Origin: Chryseobacterium rhizosphaerae
Lineage (GTDB): Bacteria > Bacteroidota > Bacteroidia > Flavobacteriales > Weeksellaceae
Length of the DNA: 64,000 nt
Assembly (NCBI RefSeq): GCF_003385455.1
Contig: NZ_QNUF01000026.1
Location: 1-64,000, forward strand
Direction: 5' to 3'
Shown: positions 53,073 through 63,470 of the stretch, in pieces
Position numbering within the stretch: the stretch's first letter is position 1
Layout of the letters: each line of letters begins with the position of its first letter
Position numbers and translations under genes: made by a program
The notes under the pieces: generated by a model
What the model saw: only the letters and a program-made list of their open reading frames with translations
Told to the model about the DNA's origin: nothing
Database searches by the model: none

Positions 53073-55547
53073 ATGAAATATTTTTATATCACAGCTGCAC
53101 TGGCGACTGCCAGTGTGAAGATCTGTGCACAGCAGAGATTATCCGGAGAAGTGATAGGCGAGAATAGACACAAGCTTACAAATGCCCGGATCAGTATTGA
53201 AAATAAAGAAAATACCTACAATACAACTAGTCAGGATGGAAATTTTACAATAACGGATATCAAAAGTGGGAACTATGAGGTAAAGGTGAATGCAGACTCC
53301 TATGATGAGTATACTGAGCATATTGCAATAGACAGTACATCGCAAAGCAGAAAATTCATTTTTCATCTTTTTAAGGTTGGAAACATACAGGAAGTAGAAA
53401 TTACAGGAAGAGCTTCCAAAAAATATTACAGTGATTATTCTTTTTCGGCTACTAAAATAGGAGTACAAAATAAGGATATTCCTTTTTCCATCTCTACAGT
53501 GAGCAAAGAGCTGATCAACGATTGCCAGGCCTATCAGCTTGGAGATGCTGTAAAGCTGGCCAGTAGTGTCACCCCGGTAAGCTATTATAATCAATTCAGC
53601 ATCCGGGGGATTGCGCAGAATGAAGAGGGTACAATTATTAATGGAATGCGTACCCGGCAGTATTATTTTATGCAGCCCATTACCACCAACCTTGAGAAAA
53701 TAGAAGTGATTAAAGGTCCGGCCAGTGCCGTTCTCTCCAGTGTAGATCCGGGAGGAAGTATTGTGCTGGTGACAAAAAAGCCCTTGAAAACTCCTGGCAG
53801 AGAAATCAGTATGAGTGTAGGAAGCTTTAGCACCATAAGAAGCTCACTGGACTTTACAGGTCCTTTGAATCAGGATAAAACGTTATTGTACCGTTTCAAT
53901 GCAGCATATTCGGAAGCTAAAAGTTTCAGGGATATACAATCACAAAAGGCCATATTAATATCCCCGTCCTTTTCTTTTATCCCCAATGACAGGACGGCTG
54001 TCAATGTAGAAATGATTTATAATGACCTGAATGGAAAAATAGACCGTGGACAACCCATTTTTGGTGCAGTGGCAGGAGTTACTGATCTGAATAGTACACC
54101 TATAAGTTTTAATCTGGGGGCTGTAAATGATTATTTTAAATCAAAAGAGCTTATTATCATGTCGAATTTTACCCATCGTATTACTGATAAGCTTAGTATT
54201 AATGCGTCATATATGAAGCAGACCTGGAAAGAGGATCTTCAGGAGCACAGAACCACCAATACTTTTGGAGTAGATAGTAATAATAAAGCTATTCCGACGC
54301 TGGCAGGGATGCAGATGGTACAGCGAAACCAATTCTGGAATACAGATAACTTTAATGCATACATGGTTTTTAATGTTAAAAGCGGACCTTTAGAACACAA
54401 AATCTTGGCAGGGTATGATGTTATCAGTACTCATAAATATAAAGGCGGTGCCCAGAATACGGCAAGAGGATACCTTCTGACTAACGGAAAAACAGCATCG
54501 TCTTATGACCCTCAAAATGCGGGAGCCTATCAGATGGTGACCATTAACGGGATTACCATGCCCAAGCCGAATGTAGAACATTTTAATCTGGCAGATCCTA
54601 CCTATGCGATTAAGAATCCTGAGGAATATGTATTTTCAAAAGCAGCTCTTCCGGCAGCGTTGATCCGTTCCAATGGAATATATATCCAGGACCAGATCAA
54701 ATGGCATCGTTTTAATCTTTTTCTGAGTCTCAGACAGGAATGGTTTCAGGATATAACCCATTATAAAGAAAATAATGAAGTGACAGTTAAAGATACCAAA
54801 CTGATTCCCAGGATTGGGGTGACCTATAATGTAAATGATCACATCAATGTCTATGCTTCCTATATAGAAGGGTTTCAGCCTCAGCCTAATACAGCTTCAC
54901 TGGCAGCCGTGGCTATCCCTGAAGGGAGAGCATTTGAACCTTTAAAAAGTAAGTCACAGGAAATAGGGATGAAAGCAGACTTTTTCAATAAAAAACTTCA
55001 CGTTGACTTTGCGGTTTATGAGATCACACAGCGGAATATCCTTCTGAATGCTAATGACCCTTCAGAACCGGACAGACTGGTCACCAGAGGAGAAGAACGA
55101 AGCCGTGGCTTTGAAATGGATATTATAGGAAATATACTCCCCGAATGGCAGGTATTTGCTTCTTATGGGTATAATGATGCCAGGATTATTAATGATGTAA
55201 ATCCTGAGTTGGTGGGGGCAAGAAAGCAGAATACACCTTTTCACAGTGCCAATATCTGGCAGAAGTATAGTTTCGAGAAGACTTCTTTTCTGAGGGATAT
55301 CGCCATAGGTTTTGGGGTTCAGTACAGTGGAAATAAAGTTCCAATGTATAACCGTTCCTTTTTGGTGCCGGAATATACCATTTTCGATGCAGCAATATAC
55401 TATACGCCAAAACAGGGACCTTTGAAAATTTCCCTCAATATCAATAATCTTTTTAACACCACTTACTGGCTGGGGGCACAAAACTATCTGCGTTTATTTC
55501 CTGGGGCTCCAAGAAATGCAGTGCTTACAGCAGTATATAAATTTTAA
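53073..55547 (+). CDS. TonB-dependent siderophore-type receptor
   Basis: This is an 824-residue outer-membrane receptor. The signal peptide is MKYFYITAALATASVKICAQ. A carboxypeptidase-like regulatory beta domain follows (GEVIGENRHKLTNARISIEN). The plug reads IPFSISTVSKELINDCQAYQLGDAVKLASS then GPASAVLSSVDPGGSIVLVTKKP, the marks of siderophore receptors. The barrel ends in Phe (TAVYKF). It takes up metal-loaded or other ligands across the outer membrane with TonB energy. It is placed between an ABC ATPase and two ABC-2 permeases. Start 53073 is chosen because the longer frame would overlap the ATPase gene. Confidence 0.93.
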   Translation: MKYFYITAALATASVKICAQQRLSGEVIGENRHKLTNARISIENKENTYNTTSQDGNFTITDIKSGNYEVKVNADSYDEYTEHIAIDSTSQSRKFIFHLFKVGNIQEVEITGRASKKYYSDYSFSATKIGVQNKDIPFSISTVSKELINDCQAYQLGDAVKLASSVTPVSYYNQFSIRGIAQNEEGTIINGMRTRQYYFMQPITTNLEKIEVIKGPASAVLSSVDPGGSIVLVTKKPLKTPGREISMSVGSFSTIRSSLDFTGPLNQDKTLLYRFNAAYSEAKSFRDIQSQKAILISPSFSFIPNDRTAVNVEMIYNDLNGKIDRGQPIFGAVAGVTDLNSTPISFNLGAVNDYFKSKELIIMSNFTHRITDKLSINASYMKQTWKEDLQEHRTTNTFGVDSNNKAIPTLAGMQMVQRNQFWNTDNFNAYMVFNVKSGPLEHKILAGYDVISTHKYKGGAQNTARGYLLTNGKTASSYDPQNAGAYQMVTINGITMPKPNVEHFNLADPTYAIKNPEEYVFSKAALPAALIRSNGIYIQDQIKWHRFNLFLSLRQEWFQDITHYKENNEVTVKDTKLIPRIGVTYNVNDHINVYASYIEGFQPQPNTASLAAVAIPEGRAFEPLKSKSQEIGMKADFFNKKLHVDFAVYEITQRNILLNANDPSEPDRLVTRGEERSRGFEMDIIGNILPEWQVFASYGYNDARIINDVNPELVGARKQNTPFHSANIWQKYSFEKTSFLRDIAIGFGVQYSGNKVPMYNRSFLVPEYTIFDAAIYYTPKQGPLKISLNINNLFNTTYWLGAQNYLRLFPGAPRNAVLTAVYKF

Positions 55548-55558
55548 ATCATATTACT

Positions 55559-57007
55559 ATGAGAATACATATTGTCCGGCTGATTTCAAAACAGGTTTGG
55601 AAACAGTCATTACAAAATAAAGCCGTTGTTTTTCTTCTGATGATTTTAAGTCTTCTTTTTGTATTTGCAGCGTATACAGGATGGCAGGATTATAAGGTAC
55701 AGGAAAATAACAGAATCAGACATCAGATGGAGGTACGTCAGCAGTGGGAAGAAAAACCGGATAAACATCCTCACCGGATGGCGCATTACGGATATTTGAT
55801 TTTCCGACCGAGATACCCGTTTAGCTTTTTCGATTATGGATTAGAGCGGTATATGGGAAACTCTGTATTTCTGGAAGCTCACAAGCAAAATACGGTTAAT
55901 TTTTCAGAGGCAGGGTTTTCAACGGGGATGCTGCGTTTTGGAGAGGTAAGTACTGCTGTAATTTTGCAGACTTTGATTCCGTTATTTATATTTTTTCTTG
56001 GATTCAGCTGCATTTCAGCAGAGCGGGAGAATAACACACTGAAAGTATTACTGAGCCAGGGTGTCAAATGGAAAGAGCTGTTGGCCGGGAAAATAGTAGG
56101 TTTACTTTGTTTGGTCAGCATTGTGTTTTTTCCTGTGATGCTGTTGTCGGCGTTTATTTGGTTTAGCCTTGCAGGTTTCTACACTACAGTTAATGAGTTT
56201 TCGCATTTATTGTTGGTGACTGTAGTATACCTGGCGTATTTTTTCATGATTTGCAGTATCTGTGTTATGGTATCGGCAGTAAGCAGTACCTCGAGATCTT
56301 CTTTAATAAAGCTAATAGGAATATGGCTTTTGTTTATTGTTATTATACCAAGGACTGCGCAGGCTTTTGGATCCTTTCTTTATCCGGCTCCATCAAAAAT
56401 AGATTTTGATACTATGGTGGAAAATGAACTGGTAAAAACCGGAGACAGCCATAACCCTAATGATATATATTATAAAGGAATAAAAGATTCTTTACTCAAT
56501 GCATACAAAGTAAAAACGGTAGAGGAACTGCCTTTTAATTATAGCGGATATATTATGGCTGAAGGAGAAAAGATCAGCTCGGGAATCTACAATAAATACT
56601 GGAAAAGGCAGCTTACAATTTATGAGCAGCAGAACAGTATTAATAATTCCCTTGTTTTTGTTAACCCTTTTCAGGCTGTCAGGAACCTTTCCATGGCACT
56701 TACGGGGTCTGATTTTAATTCTTATATAAGTTATCAGGAACAAGTGGAAGACTACCGGTATCAATTGGCACAGCTGATGAACAAACTGCAGATGGAGAAT
56801 ATCAGCAATAAAAAACAGCTGCCGGGAGAGAAACCGTATACCATCGGGAGAGATCACTGGAAAGAACTTCCGGATTTTCAGTATCGTTTTATCAGTAGCA
56901 GGGAGCTTTTTCAGAATGAGGCGGCTTCAGGGCTTTCACTTCTTGTATGGGGAGTGGGTCTTCTTTTTATCCTTCATTTTATATCCAAAAAAATAAAAAT
57001 AAATTAG
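55559..57007 (+). CDS. ABC-2 permease with DUF3526-type domain (first)
   Basis: This 482-residue inner-membrane protein has a helix at about 20-40, a large periplasmic part (FDYGLERYMGNSVFLEAHKQ), then helices from about residue 135 (FIFFLGFSCISAERENNTLKVLLSQGVKWKELLAGKIVGLL), the ABC-2 coupling region. It is 12 bases after the TonB receptor and 2 bases before the second permease. The pair should form the membrane part driven by the ATPase at 52361-53062. Confidence 0.88.
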   Translation: MRIHIVRLISKQVWKQSLQNKAVVFLLMILSLLFVFAAYTGWQDYKVQENNRIRHQMEVRQQWEEKPDKHPHRMAHYGYLIFRPRYPFSFFDYGLERYMGNSVFLEAHKQNTVNFSEAGFSTGMLRFGEVSTAVILQTLIPLFIFFLGFSCISAERENNTLKVLLSQGVKWKELLAGKIVGLLCLVSIVFFPVMLLSAFIWFSLAGFYTTVNEFSHLLLVTVVYLAYFFMICSICVMVSAVSSTSRSSLIKLIGIWLLFIVIIPRTAQAFGSFLYPAPSKIDFDTMVENELVKTGDSHNPNDIYYKGIKDSLLNAYKVKTVEELPFNYSGYIMAEGEKISSGIYNKYWKRQLTIYEQQNSINNSLVFVNPFQAVRNLSMALTGSDFNSYISYQEQVEDYRYQLAQLMNKLQMENISNKKQLPGEKPYTIGRDHWKELPDFQYRFISSRELFQNEAASGLSLLVWGVGLLFILHFISKKIKIN

Positions 57008-57009
57008 TC

Positions 57010-58359
57010 ATGTACCTATTATTATACAAGAATTTTATACGTTCCCAGGCAGCTTACCTAGGAATATTGTTTCTGCTCTTATCAGGATTGATCAGTATTT
57101 TTGTAGGAAAACAATTTATAGATCAGCAGAATGCCAATATCCATAAAACAGAGATATATCAGCATGAGCATATCCAGAGGTATACAGGATATATAGACAA
57201 AGACCTTGGGCTGCTTCTGTATTATCTGAAATTTGGATTGGTTAATAAAGCAGATCCTATTAATGCATTGTCAATAGGACAGAGAGATCTTAATCCTTCC
57301 ATACAGAGTGTGACGATCAGAAACCTGGAAGGTCAAAAATATGATACTGATCTTCAGAATCCTGTAAGCCTTCTTTTAGGAAGCCTGGATCTTGGATTTG
57401 TCATTATTTTTCTTTTTCCTTTGGTCATTATATCATATACCTATAACCTTTTATCAGAAGAGAAAGAAGAAAGCACATGGGTTCTTCTTTGTGTACAGTC
57501 TCAAAAACCTTTCCGTATTTTATTTCAAAAATTTATGATACGTTTTACGGCCATTGCCGGAACTTTATTCCTTTTGGTTCTTTTGGCAATTCCTATTCTG
57601 AATCTCAGCTTTGATCTCACTTTATTAGCTTTCATCATGATTTCCCTGTTGTATTTTATTTTCTGGTTTGCTTTGAGCTTTTGGGTGGTTTCATGGAATA
57701 AAAATTCAAGACTAAGTGCAGCAGGGCTTTTATGTTTCTGGATTGTGCTTACTGTTATTCTTCCTGCTGTTCTCAATAATTTTATTTTAAGCAAATATCC
57801 ATTACCGGAGGCATTGGATACTGCTATTGAGCAGAGAGAAGCCTATCATGAAAAATGGGATACAGACCAGAAACCGACTTTGGAAAAGTTCTACCAACAT
57901 TATCCACAGTTCAGGTCTTATGGTTTTCCAAAAGAGAATTTCAGCTGGCTTTGGTATTATGCGATGCAACAGATGGGGGATGATGAATCTAAAAACCAGT
58001 CGGATCAACTGAAGACGAAGCTTTGGAAAAGAGAGGAGATGAGCAGGAGGTTTTCCTACTTTATCCCTGGCTTACATGTACAGTTTCAATTGAATGATCT
58101 TACCGGTTCAGGACTTGCAGATCAGTTACAATTTATGCAGGCTGTTGAACTGTTTCATGAAAAGAAAAGACTTTTCTTTTATCCTGAAATTTTTGCCAAA
58201 AAGCCTACAGAAACCATCAACTGGAAAGACTTTAAACTGGAATATTATCATAACAGATCTTCTGTCAATGGGTTGATGATGTTTGGACCGTTGCTGTTGT
58301 TGAGTGTGTTTTTTTATTTTGCAGGGCTTGTTAATTTTAGGAAACAAACTGTTTTGTAG
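57010..58359 (+). CDS. ABC-2 permease with DUF3526-type domain (second)
   Basis: This 449-residue permease is of the same family as its neighbour: an N-terminal helix, a periplasmic domain, and FPLVIISYTYNLLSEEKEESTWVLLCVQSQKPFRILFQKFMIRF as the coupling segment, then the C-terminal helices. Start 57010 is chosen; the open frame begins inside the previous gene. It is the last gene of the operon. No clear terminator follows, only a 14-bp palindrome at 58378-58391. Confidence 0.88.
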   Translation: MYLLLYKNFIRSQAAYLGILFLLLSGLISIFVGKQFIDQQNANIHKTEIYQHEHIQRYTGYIDKDLGLLLYYLKFGLVNKADPINALSIGQRDLNPSIQSVTIRNLEGQKYDTDLQNPVSLLLGSLDLGFVIIFLFPLVIISYTYNLLSEEKEESTWVLLCVQSQKPFRILFQKFMIRFTAIAGTLFLLVLLAIPILNLSFDLTLLAFIMISLLYFIFWFALSFWVVSWNKNSRLSAAGLLCFWIVLTVILPAVLNNFILSKYPLPEALDTAIEQREAYHEKWDTDQKPTLEKFYQHYPQFRSYGFPKENFSWLWYYAMQQMGDDESKNQSDQLKTKLWKREEMSRRFSYFIPGLHVQFQLNDLTGSGLADQLQFMQAVELFHEKKRLFFYPEIFAKKPTETINWKDFKLEYYHNRSSVNGLMMFGPLLLLSVFFYFAGLVNFRKQTVL

Positions 58360-58377
58360 TCGGTTATAGCATGTAAA

Positions 58378-58391
58378 AAACACATGTGTTT
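58378..58391. promoter_or_regulatory. 14-bp palindrome after permease gene
   Basis: aaacacatgtgttt is a perfect palindrome lying between the permease stop and the Hc1 promoter. It may be a regulator site for the small gene downstream. Confidence 0.4.
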
Positions 58392-58464
58392 GATTATTTC
58401 CTCAGTGTAAGAAAAAAGAATTTTACTGAAATTCAGGATTTTTACAAATTTTCTGGGTGCTGTA

Positions 58465-58495
58465 TTGGCTGGAATCACCATAAAACCTATATTTG
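58465..58495 (+). promoter_or_regulatory. Bacteroidota-type promoter of Hc1 gene
   Basis: TTG at 58465-58467, a 20-base spacer, then TATATTTG at 58488-58495 is a very good match to the TTG/TAnnTTTG consensus. It lies 20 bases before the start at 58516. Confidence 0.8.
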
Positions 58496-58515
58496 CAGCC
58501 TAAATTTTTAAATAA

Positions 58516-58692
58516 ATGAAAGAACTAATTGAAAAAATCAACGCAGAATTTGAAGCGTTCACAACTGAGGCAAACCAACAAGCAGAAAAAGGAAACAAAG
58601 CAGCTGGTACAAGAGCTCGTAAAGCAGCTTTAGAACTAAGCAAACTGTTCAAAGACTTCAGAAAAGTTTCTGTAGAAGAAGCTAAAAAATAA
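58516..58692 (+). CDS. Histone H1-like Hc1 protein, 58 aa
   Basis: This small gene has 59 codons. The protein starts MKELIEKINAEFEAFTTEAN and contains a basic Lys/Ala/Arg part (AEKGNKAAGTRARKAALELSK) and a Lys-rich tail, the pattern of Bacteroidota histone H1-like Hc1 proteins. These bind DNA and help compact the nucleoid. It has a near-consensus promoter and a strong terminator of its own, so it is a single-gene unit likely to be well expressed. Only the opposite strand is open for longer, which hides it from length-based gene calls. Confidence 0.9.
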   Translation: MKELIEKINAEFEAFTTEANQQAEKGNKAAGTRARKAALELSKLFKDFRKVSVEEAKK

Positions 58693-58701
58693 TTCACCTC
58701 T

Positions 58702-58729
58702 AACCGGCTTTTAAAGCCGGTTTTTTTTT
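58702..58729 (+). terminator. Strong terminator of Hc1 gene
   Basis: A GC-rich 9-bp stem (aaccggctt / aagccggtt) with a 3-base loop is followed by nine T. Confidence 0.92.
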
Positions 58730-58928
58730 ATGCCTTCAATTTCTGTACAACATTTCTTTCGCTTACTCATGATGGCTCATACGGTAGCCTGCTTTTGCTA
58801 ACCCTTTGTGATGAATATCAACTTTTCATGCAAAAAGGTTGAAAACATTCGTCCGTAAAGACTTTTTTGCCTCTAATCCTTTATCATTTCCGCAATTTCC
58901 TTTATCTTTAAACCAATCAATATATGTT

Positions 58929-60500
58929 ATGAAGATAAATAGATTTTTTGCAGTACCGGCAGTGGTGTTGGCTGCCCAATTTTCATGGGCTCAGGTAAAA
59001 GTAGATCCGAAAGAAAAACTTGATCCGATCGTAAAAAGTTTTGTAGATGAAGTAAATAACAATTCTCAGCTTGAAAATATGGCTGGCGAATTATTAGACG
59101 GTATAGGCCCGCGTCTTGTGGGAACTCCGGAAATGCTTGCCGCCAATGAATGGAGTGCCGGGAAACTTCGCTCATGGGGAGTGGAGGCAAACCTTCAGCA
59201 ATTTGGAACATGGAAAGGCTGGCAAAGAGGGATTACCCATGTTGATATGGTATATCCGCGTGTAAAATCACTGTCTGCAACGCAATTGGCCTGGAGCCCG
59301 GCGACTAAAAAAGCTGTGGAAGCAGAAGTAATTATTCTTCCTAAAGTATCTTCTAAAGCAGAATTTGATCAATGGCTGCCTTCCGCAAAAGGGAAAATTG
59401 TGCTGATGGCTCAATATCAAAAAATAGGACGCTCTGATGAGCAGATCAAAGAATTTGCAACTCCTGAACTTTATGAAAAACTTAAAGCGGAAAAAGAGCA
59501 GGCTGCCAAGGACTTTACTGCGTATGTAAAAAATATAGGCTACGACAACAGCACGCTTCCGGAAGCTTTGGAAAAAGCAGGGGCAGCAGGAATTGCTATT
59601 TCCAACTGGACAGGGATTATGGGCGCCAACAGAATCTTCGGAGCAAAAACATTCAAAATTCCAATGATCGACATTGATGTGGAAGATTATGGAATGCTTT
59701 ACAGAATGGCGGAAAAAGGAAGTAAGCCAAAAATTAAAATTGATGCCCAGTCAAAAATCCTTCCTGATGCCAAAAGCTTCAATACCATCGGAATGATCAA
59801 AGGAAAGGAAAAACCTGAAGAATATGTTATCCTTTCTGCTCACCTTGATTCCTGGGATGGAGCTCAGGGAGCTACGGATAATGGAACAGGTACCCTTACG
59901 ATGCTTGAAACCATGAGAATCCTAAAGAAATATTATCCAAACAATAAGAGAACAATCGTTATCGGACTTTGGGGAAGTGAAGAACAGGGGTTAAATGGTT
60001 CCAGAGGTTTTGTAGCAGACAACCCTCAGATCATTAAAGGAGTACAGGCTGCCTTCAACCAGGATAACGGAACAGGAAGAGTGGTAAACATCAGCGGTCA
60101 GGGATTTGTGAAAGCATATGATTATATCGGAAGATGGCTTGATGGAGTTCCAAAAACCGTAAAAGGACACATTAAAACTGACTTCCCTGGAATGCCAGGA
60201 GGTGGAGGTTCTGATCATGCTTCCTTTGTAGCGGCAGGAGTGCCAGGATTCTCTTTAGGTTCTCTGAACTGGGGGTATTTTGGGTATACATGGCATACTA
60301 CAAAAGATACGTATGATAAGATTGTTTTTGATGAAGTGAAAAATAATGTGGTTTTAACTGCTGCATTGGCGTATATGGCTTCTGAAGATCCTGAATTTAC
60401 CAATAGAGAAAAAAGAGTAATGCCTCAGGATGAAAAGGGCGGAACAATAAAATGGCCGGAACTTAAGGAGCCGAGAAGAGATTCTAAAGAATATAAATAA
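58929..60500 (+). CDS. M28-family metallopeptidase, exported
   Basis: This 523-residue exported peptidase is like carboxypeptidase Q/aminopeptidase of family M28. A signal peptide (MKINRFFAVPAVVLAAQFSWA) supports the start at 58929. A PA-type insertion covers about residues 130-240. The zinc site is complete: His305 (AHLDSWDG), Asp317 (ATDNGTG), Glu351-Glu352 (GSEEQG), Asp379 (NQDNGTG) and His430 (SDHASF). It should release single amino acids or dipeptides in the periplasm. It is a single-gene unit with its own terminator. Confidence 0.93.
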   Translation: MKINRFFAVPAVVLAAQFSWAQVKVDPKEKLDPIVKSFVDEVNNNSQLENMAGELLDGIGPRLVGTPEMLAANEWSAGKLRSWGVEANLQQFGTWKGWQRGITHVDMVYPRVKSLSATQLAWSPATKKAVEAEVIILPKVSSKAEFDQWLPSAKGKIVLMAQYQKIGRSDEQIKEFATPELYEKLKAEKEQAAKDFTAYVKNIGYDNSTLPEALEKAGAAGIAISNWTGIMGANRIFGAKTFKIPMIDIDVEDYGMLYRMAEKGSKPKIKIDAQSKILPDAKSFNTIGMIKGKEKPEEYVILSAHLDSWDGAQGATDNGTGTLTMLETMRILKKYYPNNKRTIVIGLWGSEEQGLNGSRGFVADNPQIIKGVQAAFNQDNGTGRVVNISGQGFVKAYDYIGRWLDGVPKTVKGHIKTDFPGMPGGGGSDHASFVAAGVPGFSLGSLNWGYFGYTWHTTKDTYDKIVFDEVKNNVVLTAALAYMASEDPEFTNREKRVMPQDEKGGTIKWPELKEPRRDSKEYK

Positions 60501-60524
60501 TAAGATATTAGTATTCAAAATAAC

Positions 60525-60555
60525 AAAGGCTGCCTATTTAGGCAGCCTTTTTATG
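60525..60555. terminator. Terminator between M28 peptidase and HAD gene
   Basis: An 11-bp stem (aaaggctgcct / aggcagccttt) with a 4-base loop and a T-run lies between convergent genes. Confidence 0.9.
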
Positions 60556-60581
60556 TAGGTATATTCGTATAGTTTTTACAA

Positions 60582-61235
<654 letters not shown>

Positions 61236-61248
61236 TTAAAATATATGC

Positions 61249-63372
61249 TTACAGAATCATACTCAGCTGAATCCTCTTTCTGGCCTCATCTACCTCCGTT
61301 ACTTTTACGCGAACATGCTGATGAAGTTTTACCACTTCATTGACATCAGAAACAAATCCGTCTTTCAGCTGGGAAATATGAACCAAACCGCTTTCTTTAA
61401 TTCCCAGATCTACAAAACATCCGAAAGCCGTAATATTGTTGACGATTCCTGGAAGGATCATTCCTGTTTTTAAGTCTTTAATACTTTTTACATGAGGATC
61501 AAACTCAAATACTTTAGCGGCTTTTCTAGGGTCTAATCCCGGTTTTTCAAGCTCCTTCAGAATATCTTTGATTCCTAAAATTCCAATTTCTCCTGTAATA
61601 TAATCTTCGGGTTTTACCAGCGTTATTTTTTCCTTATTAGCAATCAGTTCATGGGTTTTAATCCCAAGATCTTTGGCCATTTTTTCTACAATACTGTAAG
61701 CTTCAGGGTGTACAGCAGAATTGTCTAATGGGTTTTCGGCATTGGCAATTCTGACAAATGCTGCGGCTTGTTGGAAGGCTTTTTCGCCCAGCCTCGGTAC
61801 TTTTTTCAATTGCTTCCTGTTTTCAAAAGCTCCGTTTTCTGCACGGTAGCTGACGATGTTTTCCGCCATTTTCTCCCCAATTCCGGAAACGTAGCTCAAT
61901 AACGATTTACTGGCTGTATTTAAGTTAATTCCTACAGAATTTACACATTTCATGACGGTAGAATCCAGTTCATTTTTCAACTGAGTTTGGTCTACATCAT
62001 GCTGATACTGGCCAACACCAATAGATTTTGCATCAATTTTCACCAGTTCTGCCAGTGGATCAGAAAGCCTCCTTCCAATAGAAACAGCACCTCGTACAGT
62101 TACGTCATAGGTAGGAAATTCATCCCTCGCGATTTTGCTGGCAGAATATACAGAGGCTCCTGCTTCAGAAACCACAAAAACCTGTAAAGGCTTATCAAAA
62201 GCGATTTTTTTAATGAAAAATTCTGTTTCACGGCTTGCGGTTCCATTTCCTATAGAAATAGCCTCAATATTATAGGCGTTAACCATAGAGCGGATTTTCT
62301 TCATGGCCATTCCTGTTTCGTTCTGTGGTGCATGAGGATAGATGGTTTCATTGTGGAGTAAGTCTCCCTTTTCATCCAGGCACACAATTTTGCATCCGCT
62401 TCGGTAGCCGGGGTCAATGGCTAAAATTCTTTTTTCACCCAAAGGCGGTGCTAAAAGTAATTGGCTTAAATTCTCGGAAAATATTTCTATGGCTTTCTTG
62501 TCTGCTTTTTCTTTGGCTTCCTGCAGGCTTTCATTGGAAATGGCAGGTTCCAGAAGTCTTTTATAACCGTCCTTTATGGCCAGTGCAATTTGATCAGAGC
62601 TTTCATTATCAGACTTGATAATGGCTTTCTCTATAAAGTCGATGGCTTCCTCCTTATCAACGCCTACATTGGTTTTTACAAAGCCTTCTGCTTCAGCTCT
62701 TAGCATTGCAAGAAGCCTATGAGAAGGTGTTCTGCTGAGATTTTCTTCCCATTCAAAATATTGGGAGAACTTCTGGGCAGCTTCTTCCTCTTTTTTAGCT
62801 TTTACTGCCTTAGAGGTGATTACAGCTTTACGCTGAAACAAACGACGGAGATTTTTACGGACATACATGTTTTCATTGATCCATTCTGCCATGATATCTC
62901 TTGCTCCCTGCAGTGCTTCTTCTTCTGATGAAACTTCATTATTAAGGTATTTTGAGGCCAGAAACTGAATGTCGTTATTCTTCTGGCTCATAATGATCCT
63001 GGCTAAAGGTTCCAATCCCTTTTCTTTGGCTGCATCAGCCTTTGTCTTTTTACGTTTTTTGAAAGGAAGGTATAAATCTTCCAGCTCCTGAATATCAAAG
63101 CTTTCTTCAATTCTTTGTTGGAGTTCAGGTGTTAAAGCGCCCTGTTCATCTATAGATTTTACAATAGATTCCTTTCTTTTGACAATCTCTTCAAACTGCT
63201 TGCTGATCTTTGAGATCTGTTCAATCTGAACTTCATCCAAATTCCCTGTTTTATCCTTTCGGTAACGGGAAATAAAAGGAATAGTGCAGTCTTCTGCTAA
63301 TAATTGTAGGGTATTGTTGATGCTCTTTTCAGAGATATTAAGCTGCTTCTGTATAAATTCTACGGTCGTCAT
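61249..63372 (-). CDS. tex: Tex-family RNA-binding transcription accessory protein
   Basis: This 707-residue protein has the full Tex domain order: helical Tex N-terminus (residues 1-200, CTIPFISRYRKDKTGNLDEVQI), YqgF/RuvX-like nuclease fold (about 325-445, ILAIDPGYRSGCKIVCLD), helix-hairpin-helix (about 490-560, NLNTASKSLLSYVSGIGEKMAENIV) and a C-terminal S1 domain (about 637-705, MILPGIVNNITAFGCFVDLGI). It binds nucleic acid and acts in transcription, and loss is often stress-sensitive in other bacteria. Confidence 0.95.
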   Translation of the reverse strand: MTTVEFIQKQLNISEKSINNTLQLLAEDCTIPFISRYRKDKTGNLDEVQIEQISKISKQFEEIVKRKESIVKSIDEQGALTPELQQRIEESFDIQELEDLYLPFKKRKKTKADAAKEKGLEPLARIIMSQKNNDIQFLASKYLNNEVSSEEEALQGARDIMAEWINENMYVRKNLRRLFQRKAVITSKAVKAKKEEEAAQKFSQYFEWEENLSRTPSHRLLAMLRAEAEGFVKTNVGVDKEEAIDFIEKAIIKSDNESSDQIALAIKDGYKRLLEPAISNESLQEAKEKADKKAIEIFSENLSQLLLAPPLGEKRILAIDPGYRSGCKIVCLDEKGDLLHNETIYPHAPQNETGMAMKKIRSMVNAYNIEAISIGNGTASRETEFFIKKIAFDKPLQVFVVSEAGASVYSASKIARDEFPTYDVTVRGAVSIGRRLSDPLAELVKIDAKSIGVGQYQHDVDQTQLKNELDSTVMKCVNSVGINLNTASKSLLSYVSGIGEKMAENIVSYRAENGAFENRKQLKKVPRLGEKAFQQAAAFVRIANAENPLDNSAVHPEAYSIVEKMAKDLGIKTHELIANKEKITLVKPEDYITGEIGILGIKDILKELEKPGLDPRKAAKVFEFDPHVKSIKDLKTGMILPGIVNNITAFGCFVDLGIKESGLVHISQLKDGFVSDVNEVVKLHQHVRVKVTEVDEARKRIQLSMIL

Positions 63373-63470
63373 TGTTCTGTTTTCGGATCGCTAAAATAGG
63401 GTTTTAAAAAGAAAAAAGACGAGTTGCCCCGCCTTAAAAATATTTTTACCTGTCAAAATTACAGGTCAAA

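Noticed and set aside
58500-58697. A - strand open frame over the Hc1 gene
   Set aside because: The + strand has the correct promoter, terminator and family signature; the antisense frame is a shadow of Lys/Ala-rich codons.
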